A stretch of DNA of 24,333 nucleotides from the NCBI GenBank assembly GCA_002335945.1, contig DDDD01000154.1, positions 4,696 to 29,028 of the forward strand. The letters are read 5' to 3'. This DNA comes from Porticoccaceae bacterium UBA1989 (GTDB lineage Bacteria > Pseudomonadota > Gammaproteobacteria > Pseudomonadales > Porticoccaceae). The translations under genes were made by a program, and so were the position numbers. Positions 1 through 7,451 of this stretch are shown here, one piece after another. Position 1 is the stretch's first letter; each line of letters starts with the position of its first letter. The notes beneath the pieces were generated by a model. That model was given only the letters and a program-made list of their open reading frames with translations. It did no database searches and was not told the DNA's origin.

Positions 1-1811
1 CGCTTATAGTCACAACTAGGCATCATACGCACACCTTTCATTGCTAGACCTGCGCGGTGAACCCAGCCAGTGGTTTTACCTAGGCCTTTACCAACTCTCG
101 AGCTTTTACGTTGGAGCAAATAGACTTCCCGCGGGGAGGGCTCAGGTTGAGCGGTTATGCCTTCGGTACCGGAACGCGAGCCAAAGGTCATATCGACACC
201 CCATTCCTTCATAAAGGCTGGAATATTCTGGCTAGTGGATTCGCCCGCATGGGTAATGTATTCCGCCGTATCAAAGCCAATGCCACCAGCGCCAATAATG
301 GCTACTTTCTTACCAACATGCTGTTTGCCACCAATCACGTCTAGGTAGTTAAGTACCTTGGGGTGATCGATGCCTTCAATATTGGGCATTCTTGGGGCAA
401 TTCCCGTGGCAACAATAACCTGGTCGAAGCCGCCGTTGTTGAGCTCTTCAGCAGTCGCGCGGTGGTTGAGCTTAAGGTCGACGCCGGTGATTTCAATTTG
501 CTTACCGTAGTAGCGTAATGTCTCGAAGAACTCTTCTTTACCGGGAATCTGTTTGGCAATATTAAACTGGCCGCCAATTTCATTGGCACCATCAAACAAT
601 GTGACCTGATGGCCTCGTGAAGCAGCCGTGGTTGCTGCGGCAAGGCCCGCAGGGCCAGCACCGACAACAGCGATCTTTTTGCTGCTAGTCGTGGCCAGAA
701 TATGCAATTCGGTTTCGTGACAGGCACGGGGGTTAACCAGACAGCTGGTCATAACGCCGCCAAATACATGGTCGAGACAGGCCTGGTTACAGCCGATGCA
801 GGTATTGATTTCATCGGCGCGATTTTCCTGCGCTTTAATCACAAAGTCTGGATCTGCGAGGAAGGGGCGAGCCATGGATACCATGTCGGCATCACCACGG
901 GCTAGAACTTCTTCGGCTACTTCTGGGGTGTTAATACGGTTGGAGGTAATAACCGGCACTGACAGCTCTTTTCTAAAGCGCGCGGTTACCCAGGTAAAGG
1001 CGGCGCGAGGAACCTTGGTTGCAATGGTTGGAATCTGTGCTTCGTGCCAGCCAATACCCGTATTAATAATAGTCGCACCGGCCGTCTCTACTGCCTTACC
1101 CAGCTGGATAACTTCTTCAGCGGTACTGCCGCCATCAACCAGATCAAGCATCGACAGACGGAAGATAATAATAAAGTGCTCGCCAACTGCTTCGCGAACT
1201 CTGCGGACAACTTCAATCGGCAGACGGATGCGGTTTTCATAGCTACCGCCCCAGTCATCTTCGCGCTGGTTGGTGCGGGCAGCGATAAATTGATTCAGAA
1301 AATACCCTTCCGAACCCATAATCTCAACACCGTCGTAACCGGCTTTCTGCGCCTGGACTGAAGTAAATACGAAGTCATCAATTTGCTTATAAATCTCAGA
1401 GTCAGTGAGGGCCCTTGGCGTAAACGGGTTGATCGGTGACTTGATCGCTGAGGGAGCTACCTGGTCGGGAGAGTAGGCATAGCGTCCAGTGTGCAGTATC
1501 TGCATACAGATTTTACCGTCGTGTGCGTGCACGGCATCGGTGATCTGCTTGTGGCCTGCTATATCTTCTTCAGTGACCAGTTTTTTAGTGTTGGGGTGAG
1601 TGCCACCCTCAGTGTTGGGGCCAATGCCGCCAGTCACAATTAGGCCAACGCCGCCTTTGGCGCGCTCACCAAAATAAGCCGCCATACGCTCATGGCCATT
1701 GGCCACTTCTTCAAGGCCGGTGTGCATTGAGCCCATCAAGACGCGATTTTTTAAGGTAGTAAAACCGAGATCTAATGGGGCTAGCATGTGTGGGTACTGT
1801 GCGTGTGACAT
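1..1811 (-). CDS. fadH: 2,4-dienoyl-CoA reductase FadH (partial, C-terminus off the window)
   Basis: The minus strand stays open from an ATG at 1811 to the window edge, giving about 603 residues of a protein usually near 670. It is a NADPH-dependent, FMN/FAD/4Fe-4S enzyme that reduces 2,4-dienoyl-CoA during beta-oxidation of unsaturated fatty acids. An old-yellow-enzyme TIM barrel comes first, with candidate catalytic Tyr170 (in SEGYFLNQF) and His256 (in GIGWHEAQIPT). Next is the iron-sulfur cluster set Cys338, Cys341, Cys345 and Cys357 (CIGCNQAC...SC), then the FAD-binding VVGAGPAGL near 382-390 and a second dinucleotide-binding GAGGIG segment. These blocks match my memory of E. coli FadH closely. 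The start has AGAGAGG about five bases upstream. It lies 37 bp downstream of the dienoyl-CoA isomerase-like gene and is probably co-transcribed with it. Only the extreme C-terminus is unseen. Confidence 0.95.
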   Translation of the reverse strand, partial: MSHAQYPHMLAPLDLGFTTLKNRVLMGSMHTGLEEVANGHERMAAYFGERAKGGVGLIVTGGIGPNTEGGTHPNTKKLVTEEDIAGHKQITDAVHAHDGKICMQILHTGRYAYSPDQVAPSAIKSPINPFTPRALTDSEIYKQIDDFVFTSVQAQKAGYDGVEIMGSEGYFLNQFIAARTNQREDDWGGSYENRIRLPIEVVRRVREAVGEHFIIIFRLSMLDLVDGGSTAEEVIQLGKAVETAGATIINTGIGWHEAQIPTIATKVPRAAFTWVTARFRKELSVPVITSNRINTPEVAEEVLARGDADMVSMARPFLADPDFVIKAQENRADEINTCIGCNQACLDHVFGGVMTSCLVNPRACHETELHILATTSSKKIAVVGAGPAGLAAATTAASRGHQVTLFDGANEIGGQFNIAKQIPGKEEFFETLRYYGKQIEITGVDLKLNHRATAEELNNGGFDQVIVATGIAPRMPNIEGIDHPKVLNYLDVIGGKQHVGKKVAIIGAGGIGFDTAEYITHAGESTSQNIPAFMKEWGVDMTFGSRSGTEGITAQPEPSPREVYLLQRKSSRVGKGLGKTTGWVHRAGLAMKGVRMMPSCDYK

Positions 1812-1848
1812 AGATTCCTCTCTAAAACTTTATAAGTATTTTTATGAT

Positions 1849-2688
1849 TTAAGGCAGTAAATTATCGAATTTAGGGTCGCGCTTTTCTTTGCTGGCTTTC
1901 ATTGCTTCGTGCGTGTCTGTGGCGCGGAGCATGCCTGATTGCCAGGTCGCCATATGGTTAAGGCTGTCTTGCACCGAATGATCGCGACTGTAGTTAAGCA
2001 TTTCTTTGGTGCCATGCACTGCCAGCGGGCTATGTTTGGCGATATCGCTGGCGAGGGCTCGAACAGCCTTGAGCATTTCGTCTTGGTCGGCATAGACCTT
2101 ATTCACAAAACCGCTGGTGAGTGCTTCATCGGCGCCCAAATTGCGGCTGCTGTAGGCCAGTTCACGGGCTAGACCGCTGGGCATAACATGCTGGATGCGC
2201 TGCAATGTGCCTACATCCGCAGTGATACCAAGCTCCGTTTCTTTGATATTAAAGAAGGCGTTGGCGGTGCAAAAACGCATATCAGCCGCACAGATCATAT
2301 CCACGCCGCCGCCAATACAGGCGCCTTGAATCGCCGCGATAACCGGCATGCGTGCTTTTTCAAAAGTGGTAAAGGCTTCCTGCATATCGAGAATCCAGCG
2401 GCGAGATTTTTCAGCGGCACGGGCAAGTTCATCATTGGGATCGCCACCAAGGCCGTCAAAAACGCTAAGGTCCATGCCCGCAGTGAAATGTTTGCCTTTG
2501 GAATAAAGAATAATAACGCGCGCAGCAGACGCACGATCAAGCGCCTTAATTATTGCAGGCAGCTCATCCCAGAAATCACTGTTCATTGAATTTAAGGATT
2601 GAGGACGATTTAAGCAGATTTCTACTACTTGATTTTTGTCGATACTGACGTCAAACGCTTTCAGTTTGGGGAAATCTTCTATATGCAT
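1849..2688 (-). CDS. Crotonase-fold delta(3,5)-delta(2,4)-dienoyl-CoA isomerase (ECH1-like)
   Basis: A 279-residue crotonase-family enzyme. The first oxyanion-hole strand is GKHFTAGMDL (65-74) and the second is the IQGACIGGGVD segment (120-130). Within the family it resembles mitochondrial ECH1 more than plain enoyl-CoA hydratase: the block FFNIKETELG...ADVGTLQR keeps an acidic pair eight residues apart (Glu150, Asp158) like the catalytic Glu/Asp of ECH1, and a late LNYSRDHSVQDSLN segment is also ECH1-like. That predicts conversion of 3,5-dienoyl-CoA to 2,4-dienoyl-CoA, the substrate of FadH encoded 37 bp downstream. I chose the ATG at 2688, which gives a normal family N-terminus and has AAGAG upstream. 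An in-frame ATG at 2733 would add 15 residues but lacks a ribosome binding site. A generic enoyl-CoA hydratase is the alternative. Confidence 0.88.
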   Translation of the reverse strand: MHIEDFPKLKAFDVSIDKNQVVEICLNRPQSLNSMNSDFWDELPAIIKALDRASAARVIILYSKGKHFTAGMDLSVFDGLGGDPNDELARAAEKSRRWILDMQEAFTTFEKARMPVIAAIQGACIGGGVDMICAADMRFCTANAFFNIKETELGITADVGTLQRIQHVMPSGLARELAYSSRNLGADEALTSGFVNKVYADQDEMLKAVRALASDIAKHSPLAVHGTKEMLNYSRDHSVQDSLNHMATWQSGMLRATDTHEAMKASKEKRDPKFDNLLP

Positions 2689-2779
2689 CGTTTTTGAGCT
2701 CTTGATGTTGGACAGCCTCTTGTATACGACCATTTTATTAATTTGAGATTAATTTATGTACGCAGATTAAGGTGCAATT

Positions 2780-2792
2780 TTGACACTGTCAA
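2780..2792. promoter_or_regulatory. Palindromic operator TTGACA-C-TGTCAA (TetR candidate site 1)
   Basis: A perfect 13-bp inverted repeat lies between the divergent isomerase and TetR genes. Its left arm doubles as a consensus -35 box (TTGACA), with TACATT 17 bp downstream at 2803-2808 as a possible -10 for the TetR gene. The same palindrome recurs at 3553-3571. Repressor binding here would occlude transcription towards TetR and possibly towards the fadH operon. The sequence is seen; the regulator assignment is inferred from position. Confidence 0.6.
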
Positions 2793-2814
2793 GATGTGTT
2801 GGTACATTGCGGCC

Positions 2815-3435
2815 ATGAATCCCCCAGCAAAAACTCATACGACCCGCCCCAGTTACCATCATGGTGATTTACGGCAGGCGCTATTAGTGGCCGCCAAAGC
2901 GTTGATCGCAGAAGCTGGAATAGAGAATTTGTCATTGCGCAAACTCGCTGAAAGAGCAGGGGTGTCTCGCACCGCGCCCTACCACCATTTCTCAGACAAG
3001 AATGAATTACTCTGTGCTATCGCGGCACAAGGTTTTCGGCGTCGCCATCGTGCCATGCAGGAGACATTTAATGATGCAATATTATCGCCGCAGCAGAATT
3101 TTGAAGCCTATATTTGCGACTATGTCAGACATGCCGCTGACTACCCCGAAGAATACGAGTTAATGTTTGGTCGCAACATATGGAAACAGAAACACAGTAC
3201 CCAAGAACTGCGGGATGTGGCGTATCCCTGTTTTCAGCATCAGCTCGAGATGGTGGCTAGCTGGCAAGAGCAGGGGCTTATCGGCGGTGACAATCCGCTG
3301 CGGACATCGCAGGTGATCTGGGGAACAGTCCATGGCATTGCCAAGCTGTTTATTGATGGTATCTACACAGATTCTGCCCAGGTAGAAGAAATTTCTCTCT
3401 GTGCAGTCAAGTTATTTATCAAGAAGCCTAGCTAA
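2815..3435 (+). CDS. TetR-family transcriptional regulator with WHG C-terminal domain
   Basis: A 206-residue regulator. The N-terminal helix-turn-helix spans roughly residues 15-60 (LSLRKLAERAGVSRTAPYHHFSDKNELL), a textbook TetR DNA-binding domain. The C-terminal half contains WGTVHGIAKLFIDG, the signature of the WHG ligand-binding domain. I took the ATG at 2815 rather than the upstream codon at 2743, because the upstream extension (MRLIYVRRLRCN...) has no homology-like content and would cover the palindrome at 2780-2792. There is no convincing ribosome binding site before 2815, and the predicted transcription start falls at about the ATG, so a leaderless mRNA is possible. It is divergent from the dienoyl-CoA isomerase/fadH operon, so it probably senses an acyl-CoA or lipid-derived ligand and represses that operon and itself. 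The ligand is unknown. Confidence 0.9.
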   Translation: MNPPAKTHTTRPSYHHGDLRQALLVAAKALIAEAGIENLSLRKLAERAGVSRTAPYHHFSDKNELLCAIAAQGFRRRHRAMQETFNDAILSPQQNFEAYICDYVRHAADYPEEYELMFGRNIWKQKHSTQELRDVAYPCFQHQLEMVASWQEQGLIGGDNPLRTSQVIWGTVHGIAKLFIDGIYTDSAQVEEISLCAVKLFIKKPS

Positions 3436-3552
3436 GTTATTGTTTTAAGTCGGTAATAACTGAATCTCTGTGCAGTTCTTTTTGGTCCCACCATAAATAT
3501 CGCCTAAGTTATTGATTCTTAAATTAAATAATTCCAATAAATCCAGTTTATT

Positions 3553-3571
3553 TTTTTGACAATGTCAAAAA
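3553..3571. promoter_or_regulatory. Palindromic operator, 19 bp (TetR candidate site 2)
   Basis: TTTTTGACAATGTCAAAAA is a perfect palindrome around a central A. Its core TTGACA-n-TGTCAA is identical to the site at 2780-2792 except for the central base. Here too the left arm can act as a -35 box, with a weaker TACTTT at 3579-3584 as -10. It lies about 120 bp upstream of the PEP-CTERM-like gene, suggesting that gene belongs to the same regulon. Confidence 0.55.
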
Positions 3572-3689
3572 TGAGAACTACTTTTACCTTTACCTGTTAA
3601 GTAGTTTAGTTTTGTTGTAAATATATGGAATTAGTCGCGTTTTTGCATTCGCGCTTAGTTTGTTTTTAGGAGATATTAAGGAGTTAGTT

Positions 3690-4409
3690 ATGAATAGGAA
3701 TCTATCAAAATTACTGCAGTCACTTGCAGGTGCCGTAGTATTATCAATGGCCAGTTTGTCCATGGCCGCAACGTATACATATGACTTTGATGCTGATGAA
3801 AACGAAAGAGGTGGGCAACCACTGAATTTCGGTGATCTGAATGTTTATGGTGGTCTGTTAGTTGACGGAGCTCGACCCAGTGTTGTTGCTGCAAATGCTT
3901 ATTTGGATGCAGGCCCTAAGGCTGGTCTCGGTGTTTGTAGAGAGTCAGTGGACAATACCGCTGGTGGCGGTGCTCCCGGTGCCAATAAATGTTTCACAAA
4001 CGGCGGCGGTTATGCCGGATCTGATGACAATATGCAGCTCAATGAAGTATTAGGTTTTGTATTTGATGCTGAAAAGGAAATCGCTAACGTTGGAATCAAC
4101 GGTGCTCACGCAGATGTTGCGCCCAAGACACAGGTATTGATCTGGACTGACACTCAGGGCTTTGACCTGTTGGCTGTTATCGCTGGAAAGATTACTCTAG
4201 GCTTCAAGTTAACTGAAATGGCTATCTTTGGCGCCATGAGTGATTTCTACAAGACTTACATGGCAGATAACTTCCAAATGGGTACGACCAATGCTAATGC
4301 GCTTTATATAGCGGGTATCAACGAAGTGCCAATTCCTGCCGCTGTATGGTTGTTTGGCTCTGCACTGTTAGGTCTTACTGGTTTACGTCGCCGCAAGGTA
4401 GCTGTTTAA
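3690..4409 (+). CDS. Secreted protein with VPxPA/PEP-CTERM-type sorting tail
   Basis: 239 residues. The ATG at 3690 follows AAGGAG at a good distance; an in-frame TTG at 3660 would place that ribosome binding site inside the gene. An N-terminal signal peptide (MNRNLSKLL..., hydrophobic, cleavage near SMA-AT at residue 26) is followed by a Gly/Asn/Asp-rich body with two cysteines and no domain I recognise. The C-terminus is diagnostic: VPIPAAVWLFGSALLG, starting at residue 213, then a short RRRK tail. This is the tripartite motif, transmembrane helix and basic end of the PEP-CTERM/VPLPA-CTERM class, processed by an exosortase and usually exported with exopolysaccharide. No exosortase is in the window. 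A TetR-type palindrome lies upstream at 3553-3571. The function of the mature part is unknown. Confidence 0.85.
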   Translation: MNRNLSKLLQSLAGAVVLSMASLSMAATYTYDFDADENERGGQPLNFGDLNVYGGLLVDGARPSVVAANAYLDAGPKAGLGVCRESVDNTAGGGAPGANKCFTNGGGYAGSDDNMQLNEVLGFVFDAEKEIANVGINGAHADVAPKTQVLIWTDTQGFDLLAVIAGKITLGFKLTEMAIFGAMSDFYKTYMADNFQMGTTNANALYIAGINEVPIPAAVWLFGSALLGLTGLRRRKVAV

Positions 4410-4446
4410 TACCATAACCACTTTATGGTAAGTAAGATCTAGCAAC

Positions 4447-4477
4447 AAAAAAACCCCGGTAAATACCGGGGTTTTTT
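4447..4477. terminator. Bidirectional intrinsic terminator
   Basis: A run of A, stem CCCCGGT / ACCGGGG with loop AAAT, then six T. Symmetric A and T tracts allow it to serve both the plus-strand PEP-CTERM-like gene and the convergent minus-strand lipoprotein gene. Confidence 0.9.
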
Positions 4478-4493
4478 ATGGCCTTAAAACCAT

Positions 4494-4820
4494 CTATTTG
4501 TTCAGCATGTCATCCATTGCGTCTTCTACTTGGCTGTCAACTTTGTTCTCTGCAGCGTCTGAAGCCTCTTCCATTGCGTCAGCTCCACTGTCCATAGCGT
4601 CAGCAGCACTGTTCATAGCATCATCAGCCATTTCGTCCATCGCTTCAACGGCACCATCAATCGCGCCCATGGCAGTATCAGCGGCCTCTGTTGCTGCGTC
4701 TGACATTGAAGACTCAGCGGCTGGTGCTGATGCGTCAGCTTGAGGCTCACCCGTATCACATGCGGCAAGTCCAAGTGTTGCTGCTACTGCAAAAAGCATA
4801 AGGTAATTGTTTTTCATCAT
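4494..4820 (-). CDS. Small acidic Ala/Asp-rich lipoprotein
   Basis: 108 residues beginning MMKNNYLML. TTAGGAG lies just upstream, so either the first or the second Met could be used. The signal peptide ends in the lipobox LAAC, with lipidated Cys21. Asp22 follows it; in E. coli, Asp at +2 keeps lipoproteins in the inner membrane, though this rule may not hold here. The mature part is almost entirely Ala, Asp, Glu, Met and Ser in a loose repeat (ADxAMD...), likely helical or disordered, strongly acidic, ending MDDMLNK. No enzyme motif is seen, so the role is unknown. It is a single-gene unit sharing the terminator at 4447-4477 with its convergent neighbour. Confidence 0.8.
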   Translation of the reverse strand: MMKNNYLMLFAVAATLGLAACDTGEPQADASAPAAESSMSDAATEAADTAMGAIDGAVEAMDEMADDAMNSAADAMDSGADAMEEASDAAENKVDSQVEDAMDDMLNK

Positions 4821-5156
4821 GTAACTCCTAACTGGGTTAATAAATAAAGTATGCGTTGTAAAGCATAGACCAAGCTTTCTGGCTATTTCCAGATTGATTA
4901 GGTCAGCTCTTGATAAATACCTTTCGCCCCTGCTCAGGGACTGTTAGCAGCCTTAAGCCCCTCACTCTAAGCCTTAGATTGCCGCTTCAGATTGCCTGGG
5001 AGACTTTTTCTCCCGTTTAGGCATTTAAAGGGCCTGAAGTAGTTGCCGATTCACAGGTGCTGTGGCAAACTTCACGCCCTTTTTGGCTGGGCACAGTTGT
5101 TGGCTTTGAACGAGCCACTAACCTGTAGATACCCGAGGCCCAGAAAGACAGATTAT
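4821..5156. other. Gene-free region between lipoprotein gene and tRNA-Leu
   Basis: A 336-bp stretch with no supported coding region. It must hold the promoters of the minus-strand lipoprotein gene and of tRNA-Leu/tig, but no strong -35/-10 pair stands out. There is a perfect hairpin at 4998-5014 (GGGAGA / TCTCCC, loop CTTTT) and a short direct repeat AGATTGCC at 4976 and 4989. Neither has a clear role. Confidence 0.5.
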
Positions 5157-5241
5157 GCGAGTGTGGCGGAATTGGTAGACGCGCTAGATTTAGGTTCTAG
5201 TGTCTTAGGATGTGAGAGTTCGAGTCTCTCCACTCGCACCA
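5157..5241 (+). tRNA. tRNA-Leu (anticodon UAG)
   Basis: An 85-nt tRNA. The acceptor stem GCGAGTG pairs with CACTCGC, followed by discriminator A and an encoded CCA. The anticodon arm is CTAGA-TTTAGGT-TCTAG, giving anticodon TAG. A long variable arm is typical of leucine tRNAs, and the T-arm GAGAGTTCGAGTCTCTC is perfect. It ends only 30 bp before trigger factor and is probably processed from a shared transcript. Confidence 0.97.
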
Positions 5242-5271
5242 TATTTATACTATTTATGAAGAGGGCAACAC

Positions 5272-6591
5272 ATGCAGGTTTCTATTGAGTCGAGCACAGG
5301 TCTAGAGCGTCAGCTGAAGATTGGTGTCCCTGCCGACAAAATTGAACAAGAAGTAACTGCGCGTTTAGAGAAAGCGACTAAGACTGTGTCTATTAAAGGC
5401 TTTCGTAAGGGCAAGGTTCCACTGCGTGTTGTCAAACAGCATTATGGTAAAGGCGTTCGTCAGGAAGTTGTTGGCGAAATCGTTAATTCAAGCTTCTATG
5501 ACGCGATTAACCAGGAAGATCTCCGTCCTGTGGGCCAGCCGCGCATTGATGGCCTGAAAGACAAAGAAGGCCAGGATCTAGAATACATGGCGATCTTTGA
5601 AGTCTACCCAGAAGTAAAGCTAGCAGATATCAGTAAGGTAAAGTTATCGCGCCCTGTTTCAGACGTAACTGACGCCGATATGGAAACCATGATTGAAGTG
5701 TTGCGTAATCAGCAAGCGACTTTCGATGTTTCAGACAAGCCCTCTGTTGATGGCGACCAGCTGAACATCGATTTTGTGGGTACCCAGAAGAAAGAAGAAT
5801 TTGCCGGCGGCAGTGCCGAAGGCCAGGATCTAGTATTAGGTTCAAACAGCATGATCCCAGGTTTTGAAGATGGCTTGGTAGGTTTGAGTGCAGGGGACGA
5901 GACCGTTCTTAAGCTAAAATTCCCGAAAGATTATCACTCCGAAGAATTGAAAGGTAAGGCAGTACAGTTCGCCGTTAAGGTTAACTCGGTGTCGTCCAAG
6001 CAAATGCCAGAGCTGAATGACGAATTCTTCAAGCTTTACGGCGTTGAAGAGGGTGGCGAAGCCAAGTTCCGTGAAGATGTTAAAGGCAACATGGAGCGTG
6101 AACTGCGCAATGCGATCCGCACAAAAGTTAAAAACCGTGTTATGAACCAGCTGTTTGACCTTAATAAGGTTGAATTGCCGGCAGCATTGGTTGCCAATGA
6201 AATTACTCAGCTGAAGCAGCAAATGGTTCAGCAGTTTGGCGGCGGTCAGCAAATTGATCTGAGCATGCTTCCAGACGATATGTTTAAAGAGAAAGCCGAG
6301 CGCCGCGCTGCGTTGGGTGTAATTGTCTCTGAGCTGGTTAAGGTCGAAGGCCTAACACCAGACGAAGAGCAGGTTCGTGCTCGCGTTGATGAGATTGCCT
6401 CAACGTATGAGCAGCCCCGTGAAGTTGTCGACTATTATTACAGTAAGCCTGAGCTGCTCAGTTCTGTCGAAGCCGTGGTTCTGGAAGATCAGGTCACTGA
6501 GTTAGTACTTTCCAAGGCCAAAGTTAAAGAAGAAGCCTTACCTTACGAAGACGCTGTTAAGCCTGATCCTGAACCAGGCAGCGAAGCTTAA
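5272..6591 (+). CDS. tig: Trigger factor (ribosome-associated chaperone and prolyl isomerase)
   Basis: 439 residues, close to the E. coli length of 432. Trigger factor binds the ribosome near the exit tunnel and shields nascent chains. The ribosome-binding signature GFRKGKVP is at 43-50. An FKBP-type peptidyl-prolyl isomerase domain covers about 150-245 (ends of the fold seen in LGSNSMIPGFEDGLVGL), followed by the helical C-terminal chaperone arms. The tail is acidic and proline-rich (PDPEPGSEA). The start follows GAGGG with suitable spacing. It heads the protein-quality-control cluster with clpP and clpX; a 137-bp gap containing a hairpin separates it from clpP. Confidence 0.97.
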   Translation: MQVSIESSTGLERQLKIGVPADKIEQEVTARLEKATKTVSIKGFRKGKVPLRVVKQHYGKGVRQEVVGEIVNSSFYDAINQEDLRPVGQPRIDGLKDKEGQDLEYMAIFEVYPEVKLADISKVKLSRPVSDVTDADMETMIEVLRNQQATFDVSDKPSVDGDQLNIDFVGTQKKEEFAGGSAEGQDLVLGSNSMIPGFEDGLVGLSAGDETVLKLKFPKDYHSEELKGKAVQFAVKVNSVSSKQMPELNDEFFKLYGVEEGGEAKFREDVKGNMERELRNAIRTKVKNRVMNQLFDLNKVELPAALVANEITQLKQQMVQQFGGGQQIDLSMLPDDMFKEKAERRAALGVIVSELVKVEGLTPDEEQVRARVDEIASTYEQPREVVDYYYSKPELLSSVEAVVLEDQVTELVLSKAKVKEEALPYEDAVKPDPEPGSEA

Positions 6592-6601
6592 GCTGATTTT
6601 T

Positions 6602-6627
6602 GGCAGGTTGGACGAGTCCAGCTTGCC
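6602..6627 (+). other. Hairpin between tig and clpP
   Basis: An imperfect inverted repeat GGCAGGTTGGAC / GTCCAGCTTGCC pairs over 12 positions with two G-U wobbles and a minimal loop. It lies 11 bp after the tig stop and lacks a strong T tract, so it could be a leaky terminator, an RNA-processing site or a 3' stabiliser. Confidence 0.4.
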
Positions 6628-6728
6628 GATTGTTTGCGTACAACGGTATTAACAAAAGGTAAGCGTGCAAAAGGGATTGTGCGAAGCTACAGTACCCTGT
6701 ATTCAAAAATCTAATTAGCGAGGACGCA

Positions 6729-7364
6729 ATGAATTTTCAGAACCCATCTAGCATCAGTGGTTTCCCCGACGTGGAAGCCAGCGGTTTGGTTCCCATGGTT
6801 GTTGAGCAAAGCTCGAGAGGCGAAAGAGCCTACGACATCTACTCAAGGCTTTTAAAAGAAAGAATCATCTTTCTGGTGGGTCCGGTTGAAGATCATATGG
6901 CCAACCTTATTGTTGCGCAGATGCTATTCCTCGAGTCTGAAAACCCAGACAAAGACATACACCTCTATATCAATTCTCCCGGTGGCTCTGTGACTGCAGG
7001 TATGTCGATCTACGACACCATGCAGTTTATTAAGCCAGATGTCAGCACCATGTGTATTGGTCAGGCGGCATCGATGGGTTCGTTCCTGCTTACAGCGGGC
7101 GCAGAGGGCAAGCGTTTCTGCCTGCCTAACTCCCGCACCATGATTCACCAGCCAAGCGGCGGCGCTCAGGGTCAGGCGACAGATATTCATATTCAGTCTC
7201 AAGAAATTCTTAAAATCAAAGACCGTCTCAATAAGCTAATGGCCCACCACACGGGACAGAGTGTTGAAAAGGTAGCAGAAGATACTGAGCGTGATAACTT
7301 TATGAGTGCCGACGAGTCCAAGGACTATGGCCTTGTAGATCAGGTACTAGACAAAAGAGGTTAG
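6729..7364 (+). CDS. clpP: ATP-dependent Clp protease proteolytic subunit
   Basis: 211 residues, a family-typical length. ClpP forms a double heptameric serine protease that degrades proteins unfolded by ClpX or ClpA. The catalytic triad is visible: Ser115 in GQAASMGSF, His140 in MIHQP and Asp189 in ERDNF, each offset by four from the E. coli positions. The short N-terminal extension is consistent with the propeptide removed by autoprocessing. The start follows GCGAGGA. clpX lies 87 bp downstream, the usual partner arrangement. Confidence 0.97.
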   Translation: MNFQNPSSISGFPDVEASGLVPMVVEQSSRGERAYDIYSRLLKERIIFLVGPVEDHMANLIVAQMLFLESENPDKDIHLYINSPGGSVTAGMSIYDTMQFIKPDVSTMCIGQAASMGSFLLTAGAEGKRFCLPNSRTMIHQPSGGAQGQATDIHIQSQEILKIKDRLNKLMAHHTGQSVEKVAEDTERDNFMSADESKDYGLVDQVLDKRG

Positions 7365-7451
7365 GGGCAGTAGTCTTCTGACTTTCATTGTTAGATATTA
7401 AGTCTAACGTACTGTTTTATATGACTTTTGCGATTTCGGCAGGAGAAAGAA

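Noticed and set aside
341..727. Minus-strand open frame of 128 codons
   Set aside because: It lies in a different frame inside fadH, whose own frame is open from 1811 to the window edge and carries all FadH motifs.
3432..3514. 11-bp direct repeat CTAAGTTATTG at 3432-3442 and 3504-3514
   Set aside because: Short, AT-rich and partly within the tetR stop; no accompanying inverted repeat or element boundary to suggest an insertion.
3576..3606. 8-bp inverted repeat AACTACTT / AAGTAGTT upstream of the PEP-CTERM-like gene
   Set aside because: A 15-base loop in AT-rich sequence makes a stable structure unlikely, and it may lie partly outside the transcript.
4998..5014. Hairpin GGGAGA / TCTCCC read as a terminator
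   Set aside because: The T run is in the loop, not after the stem, and no gene ends just upstream on either strand.
5043..5288. Plus-strand 81-codon open frame
   Set aside because: It runs through the tRNA-Leu gene and into tig; the matching peptide (ASVAELVDALDLGSSVLGCESSSL) is the familiar false translation of a tRNA-Leu gene.
7390..7408. Hairpin GTTAGA / TCTAAC between clpP and clpX
   Set aside because: Only six A/T-rich base pairs and no T tract; not supportable as a terminator or operator.
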